64,000 nt of DNA from Malania oleifera (lineage: Eukaryota; Streptophyta; Magnoliopsida; Santalales; Ximeniaceae): NCBI RefSeq assembly GCF_029873635.1, contig NC_080428.1, positions 65,689,101 through 65,753,100 of the forward strand, written 5' to 3'. Both the position numbers and the translations under genes were made by a program. Shown in pieces: positions 59,840 through 64,000 of the stretch. The notes under the pieces are model-generated. The model searched no databases. It was not told where the DNA came from and worked only from the letters and a program-made list of their open reading frames with translations. The number at the start of each line of letters is the position of its first letter. The stretch's first letter is position 1.

Positions 59840-60420
59840 GGGGATGTTGAGGGTTTTAGAACTTCAACCGGTCTTGTTAATGCATATTATGCAACTTGTG
59901 TGGTCATTGATCTGAGTTGTTATTTGAAGCAGTATGCTTGATTCAGATATTTGAATTTTCAGATGAGGTTGATGAACGTTCTCCACATCTGAATGCTGGC
60001 TGCCACCACAATATAAAATGTAGGCACAGATGAAAGGAATGATAATCGAGGGTGCTAGTTGAAGACCTGGACAGGGCTTTCAGTTTCTTTGATACTGATT
60101 TTTGTCATCTTTTGGCTGGTGTCATTAATCTTTGACTCCATAGAAGCTTGCTGCTGTGTATTATCCCTGGTAAAGATAGGTTTTTCTGGATATGTTTCTT
60201 TTGGTTTCTACAAGGGATTAGGGGTTAGATCTGATTCCATTTCCTATTTCTGGTCGTTTTAAAATTCCGCGAGGAAGAATTTGACTCATTTCGCAGCCCC
60301 TGGAGTTCAACATTAAAAGAAGGTTCTTTGGTATTGTATTAACTTGTTCGTATATGTACAATACTGAAAATTACTACCTCAGTCTTCTTCTTCCTTACTC
60401 TTAATAAATTTTATTGAATA
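59840..60420 (+). other. GNOM 3' UTR and putative polyadenylation region
   Basis: Follows the TAA-type context after the stop codon at 59837-59839. AATAAA at 60403-60408 sits in a T-rich surrounding and is a reasonable poly-A signal; an exact cleavage site cannot be given. Confidence 0.5.
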
Positions 60421-62164
60421 GCTACTTACAGAGCATGAAACACTGCCTCATCATAACATTCTTTAACAGAACGACCTTGTATTAGTAATGTAAATTTTTT
60501 TAAAGATGCTGCATATACATGTTGGAAGTTCGTTTGTTGGCTTATTATTTGCTATGTAGTTTTGCATCAATGAAGGAGCTACCAAAAATAGTATATGGAG
60601 TTGCAGAAGTCTGACAGGTGCTGACTGTCTCTTGACTCAAGTCCACCTAGCGCTGGCATCAGATGCTGACTGTCGAGCTCGGTTTACCATTTTTAACTTC
60701 ACAAATCACAGGTAACAAAAGCTGAAAGCACATTAAACTTTGTTTCCAATGTGCGATATCTCGATCATTGAACTGCTTTTAGATCTCTTCCCTCATTTGA
60801 TATTCCCAAATGTCATCTGGCTTTCTATGTGCTATACTTCCATCAGAGTTTAGACAATGGAGGTTGTGATAAGAGGATCGTATATTGCGACATTCCTTCT
60901 AAATCACTGTAACTTAATTTTGGAATGTCTAGCTGCCTTTCAAATCTGTCCTCTGCTAAAATCCAGTTATGGTGGTGCTGGCTAGCTTGGTGATTTTTTG
61001 GCCATGTCCGCACCTTGCTTAGGGCATGAGACAGAGTAATATATTTTCTGTACACTTTCAACTTCTCCCGGGTCTTGAAAAAACTTTCCAGGGTCGATAA
61101 TTTCCATTTTCATATGCTATCTTTCAAAGAAGCTGGATGTTCTGTCCTCATTCTATATTCTCATTGCCTGCTCCTGTTTTCTTTTCTTGCCACTTTGCTA
61201 TTTGTCACCTTATTTCCAATTTGTGAACTGGAGGATTGAGACATGGAATTGGCATAGTGGATCTCAATTATGTTTGCGATGCCAAGAAGAATCCAAACTG
61301 GTTATAATGATACGCTTCTATATTTTTTCAAGCTCTTTAGTAATTAGACAGGTGCACTTTAGGCTTTATGAAGCCCGTAGCATCTGCTAGAAGTTAATGT
61401 CATAGCCAGTAACAATTTATTTGGAAGAGAATTAACATCCTCTGTTTCCATTTTGGGTCCCAATCCTCAGTTTCTTTATTCCACCTTTTCTTCTGTGGAG
61501 CGAGTTATGATTTGCCTGGTGCTTTCAATTTATCAAGACCATGTTTCTAGAAAATGGTTTGAAATGAAAATGAAAGTATTACAGCTGTATTTGGGAATAT
61601 AAATTTTGAGCTTTGAATTATTTGGTTTTGTTCTAGTTCACTCAATTCTAAGTCTAATCTTTAACATTCATGCATTCAAACACTACATTATGTTATGTAT
61701 ACTCAGTTTTATACTGTGAGAACCGCCCATAAAGTTCCAATCAAACCTTCTCAAGCGTGAACAGTCGCACATTTTTATTTTATTTTTTTTGTGTTTTTTC
61801 CTAAATGATTTTTATTGGCTGGCAAATTTGTGGGCTGCCTTTACTCAACCTTTGTAGCCCTAACTCGTAAGTAGGGGCTCGTTATCCAACCTCGAGACTT
61901 AAGAAAGTGAAATACCACATGCTATAATAGCCGCCGGACTGATTATTATGCAGCCTTTATTGCCTATAAAATTGTGGATTCCCATTCTGAGGGCAGGGAA
62001 ACGGGTGACTTGCAAAGTCAACATGGAAAAAGCCCTACTTGAAACTTTCTTCTCTGCATTCTTATAGGAATGGCCTTTGAGGGTGATTGTTCTAAATGGA
62101 CCAACAGATGTCATTTTTTGTGTTCATTAATATTTGTCCTCTGCATATTTCCAACTCTCAAAAG
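60421..62164. other. Intergenic spacer downstream of GNOM, no gene supported
   Basis: Moderately AT-rich. Short open frames (for example 61187-61390 plus, 61899-62114 minus) match nothing I recognise. No repeat ends found. Confidence 0.5.
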
Positions 62165-63109
62165 GTTTGAGCGAAGGTAATCCTTACTCTCCCTTGTTAG
62201 TCATGGTGATGGAATTTTTGGGGGAGAAACGGTAGAGAAATGGTAGTCTTCCACTTCCTTTTTGCTTCTGACATTGGTGTCTTTTACTAGGTGCAATCTT
62301 GGCAAATCCTTAATCTAAGGCATCTCCTTTGCTTTAAAGTTTAAAGTAGTCTTTGTGTTAAAAGTCAACTTGGGAAAATATAAAATTTCTCCTCTAGTAG
62401 GGAATTGTATTAATGAGACTTATCTTGCAGGCATGAAGTTGGGGGCTTTCCCTTAACCTATCTTAATATGTTTCTTGGAGCTAAATTTTAAGACAAAGGA
62501 GTCTTGGATTCCATTATCAAAAGGTTTAAGAAGAAAAAGTAGCCGAATGGAAATGAATACCGGAAGACTTACCCTTATCAAAATTGCCCTCTCAAATCTT
62601 TTGGTTTACAATTTATCTCCTCTTCTTTATTCGTTATTCTTTATTCCATCTTGTGAAATGGGAGTCATCAACTGACCTATAAAATGGTGGTTTGGTCTCA
62701 AGTCCCTCTCCACTTTCAACAAACCTCTTATTGTTAAAATGATCATGGGTTTCGAATGAACAAGATATACTTGGCAGAAACATGATTTCTTTGAAAAATG
62801 ACCTTGATGAAAATGGATGGACTTCTAATCAAGTTAGAGAATCCTATGGTGTAAAAATTTGGAGATATATCAAGAAAGGTAGAAAGACTTAATTCACCTT
62901 TATCAACTTTGTTAGGAGAATGGGGAAAATATTTACTAATGTGACACTTATGTTATGTGGCCCCTCTCCTCTTAGCACAAAATTTTCTATTATTTTTAGC
63001 TTGGCTTGTGAGAAATATGTTCCTATTGGAACTCATCTTCTACTTGCGAATAATGGGATTAAATGGTGCATTGTATTTGTGAGGAATGCATGCCCATGAT
63101 TGCAAGATT

Positions 63110-63480
63110 AATTTTTTTTTTAAAATTTTTTTGGCAGCTTATGTAAAATTCCTTTTCATAACACGCTTACAGTTCGTTTGGATCAAAAACTTTGTTCGGA
63201 AAGAGAAAAAGAAAGGAAAATAAGAAAAAGATTTATTTTTCCTTATATTTTTATTTTTTATTAAATACTAAAAAAAATGAAAGTTTATTTTAATATGACT
63301 AAAAATTAAGAAAAATTAAATATTAATGACATGTAAAATTAAATTTTATTCATAAGATTTGGTATCTTTTTTATTTTCTTTCTCAAATTTCTCGATAACC
63401 AAACATAAAAATATAATTTTTTTTTTATAATATTTTTCTTTCCTTTCTGTAATTCTTTTTGAGCTCCAAATGGAGCCTTA
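63110..63480. other. AT-rich, MITE-like insert within the LINE fragment
   Basis: About 370 bp of very AT-rich sequence separate two collinear LINE parts. The edges AGTTCGTTTGGATC (63172) and GAGCTCCAAATGGAGCC (63461) form a weak inverted match (GTTTGGA/TCCAAAT). No target duplication found. Confidence 0.4.
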
Positions 63481-63727
63481 ATGAACTAATGTCGATCAAA
63501 GTGAGCTCTCTCTATTTCGAAACTCATTTCTCTTGTAGTAACTAGAAGCAAGTTCCCCTAGGAAATCTGTTTGGAAGTCTATTGCCTCCATAATGGTTGC
63601 TTTGTGTGCGTGCAAAGAACTCTTCAAGAAAATTCTCATGAAGTCATGATTAACAACCTTTAGAAAAAAGAAAAAAAAAAAGGTTTGCCTCAAGTCAATG
63701 GATGTGTTTTGTGTGAGGAAGATGCTG

Positions 63728-63750
63728 AATATATATATATATATATATGT
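63728..63750. repeat. (AT)n microsatellite
   Basis: AT dinucleotide run inside the LINE zinc-finger remnant, seen directly. Confidence 0.85.
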
Positions 63751-64000
63751 TCTCCTACACTACTCTTGGGCTATAAATCTTTAAGATTTGACGGTTACTC
63801 TTAACAAAAGGCAGCAGTGGGCAACTGCGAAGACAATGGAGAGTGAAATCTATGCCAAGACAGGTACTTGTTCAAGTAAGGAAAGAAGGAAAACATTGAA
63901 TCTAATTCCTTTTACCATTTTTTATTCAAAGAATAAAAATTGTATAGAAAGAAATAGAAAAGCCTTAGAAGGATTAACTACTTTGTTACATATTATCAAA

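Larger units (their letters stand above)
62165..63800 (+). mobile_element. LINE (L1-like) fragment, plus strand, split by AT-rich sequence
   Basis: Pieces in order: NPYSPLLVMVMEFLG (62180-62225, RT palm), VLKVNLGK (62355-62380), MKLGAFPLTYLNMFLGAKF (62430-62490), IIKRF and RLTLIKIALSNLLVYNLSPLLYSLF (62510-62640). The post-RT part PLSTKFSIIFSLACEKYVPIGTHLL (62965-63045) follows. After AT-rich sequence (63110-63480), KKGLPQVNGCVLCEEDAEYI (63670-63735) matches the zinc-finger tail (RG....NRC.LC....E...H). Stops and frame changes are present; no 3' poly-A is seen. Confidence 0.7.

Noticed and set aside
61187-61390. Short plus-strand frame downstream of GNOM as a gene
   Set aside because: 67 codons, no recognisable motif, no splice or promoter context.

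Overview
The window reads as nuclear DNA of a flowering plant, probably a woody eudicot. It has host genes with plant-specific products, very long transposon-filled introns, AT-rich spacers and several layers of nested LTR elements. The species cannot be named from the sequence. Four host loci are supported: (1) the first coding exon of an OSCA/CSC1-like channel on the minus strand (7269-7549), with the rest of the gene outside the window; (2) a small two-exon single-pass membrane protein on the plus strand (12839-14743), unrecognised; (3) an intronless xyloglucan xylosyltransferase of the XXT5 type on the minus strand (18071-19414); (4) a complete GNOM-type ARF-GEF on the plus strand (54777-59839), possibly with a leader exon near 38857-39066 and a leader intron of about 15.7 kb. 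Loci 1 and 2 are head to head, sharing roughly 2 kb of upstream DNA. The genes have no evident joint pathway, although GNOM and XXT5 both act in the Golgi/endomembrane system.

Layout. 1-7.2 kb: end of a minus-strand copia element, a 5'-truncated LINE carrying a nested miniature LTR element, a rearranged hairpin-like miniature element, a diverged tandem duplication and a composite of the same miniature family. 7.3-20 kb: the first three host genes and their spacers. 21.5-34.5 kb: a nest of LTR elements. An old minus-strand Ty3/gypsy body is split by a ~2.0-kb solo LTR. That LTR is split by a second solo LTR of the same family in the opposite direction, and the second by a 2.5-kb solo LTR of another family. 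A further forward LTR (30493 on) holds a reverse solo LTR. 34.5-36.2 kb: MULE transposase remnant and a non-autonomous hAT with an 8-bp target duplication. 36.2-38.8 kb: AT-rich spacer. 38.8-54.8 kb: putative GNOM leader exon, then a stretch with a Ty3/gypsy element that has both LTRs, a hAT inside its 3' LTR, LINE pieces of two clades and the cleanest miniature LTR element. 54.8-60.4 kb: GNOM. 60.4-64 kb: spacer and another LINE fragment.

Most notable observations: a miniature LTR-element family (73-bp LTRs, about 300 bp in total, copia-like primer site) present at least five times; a hAT element that appears to have captured the 5' end of a histone H2B gene; the four-deep LTR nest with matching target duplications; and the possible giant GNOM leader intron, whose candidate leader exon ends in an ATG that would read in frame into GNOM. 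No CRISPR array, rRNA gene or convincing tRNA gene was seen. All calls were made by eye from the sequence; no alignment or database search was run.
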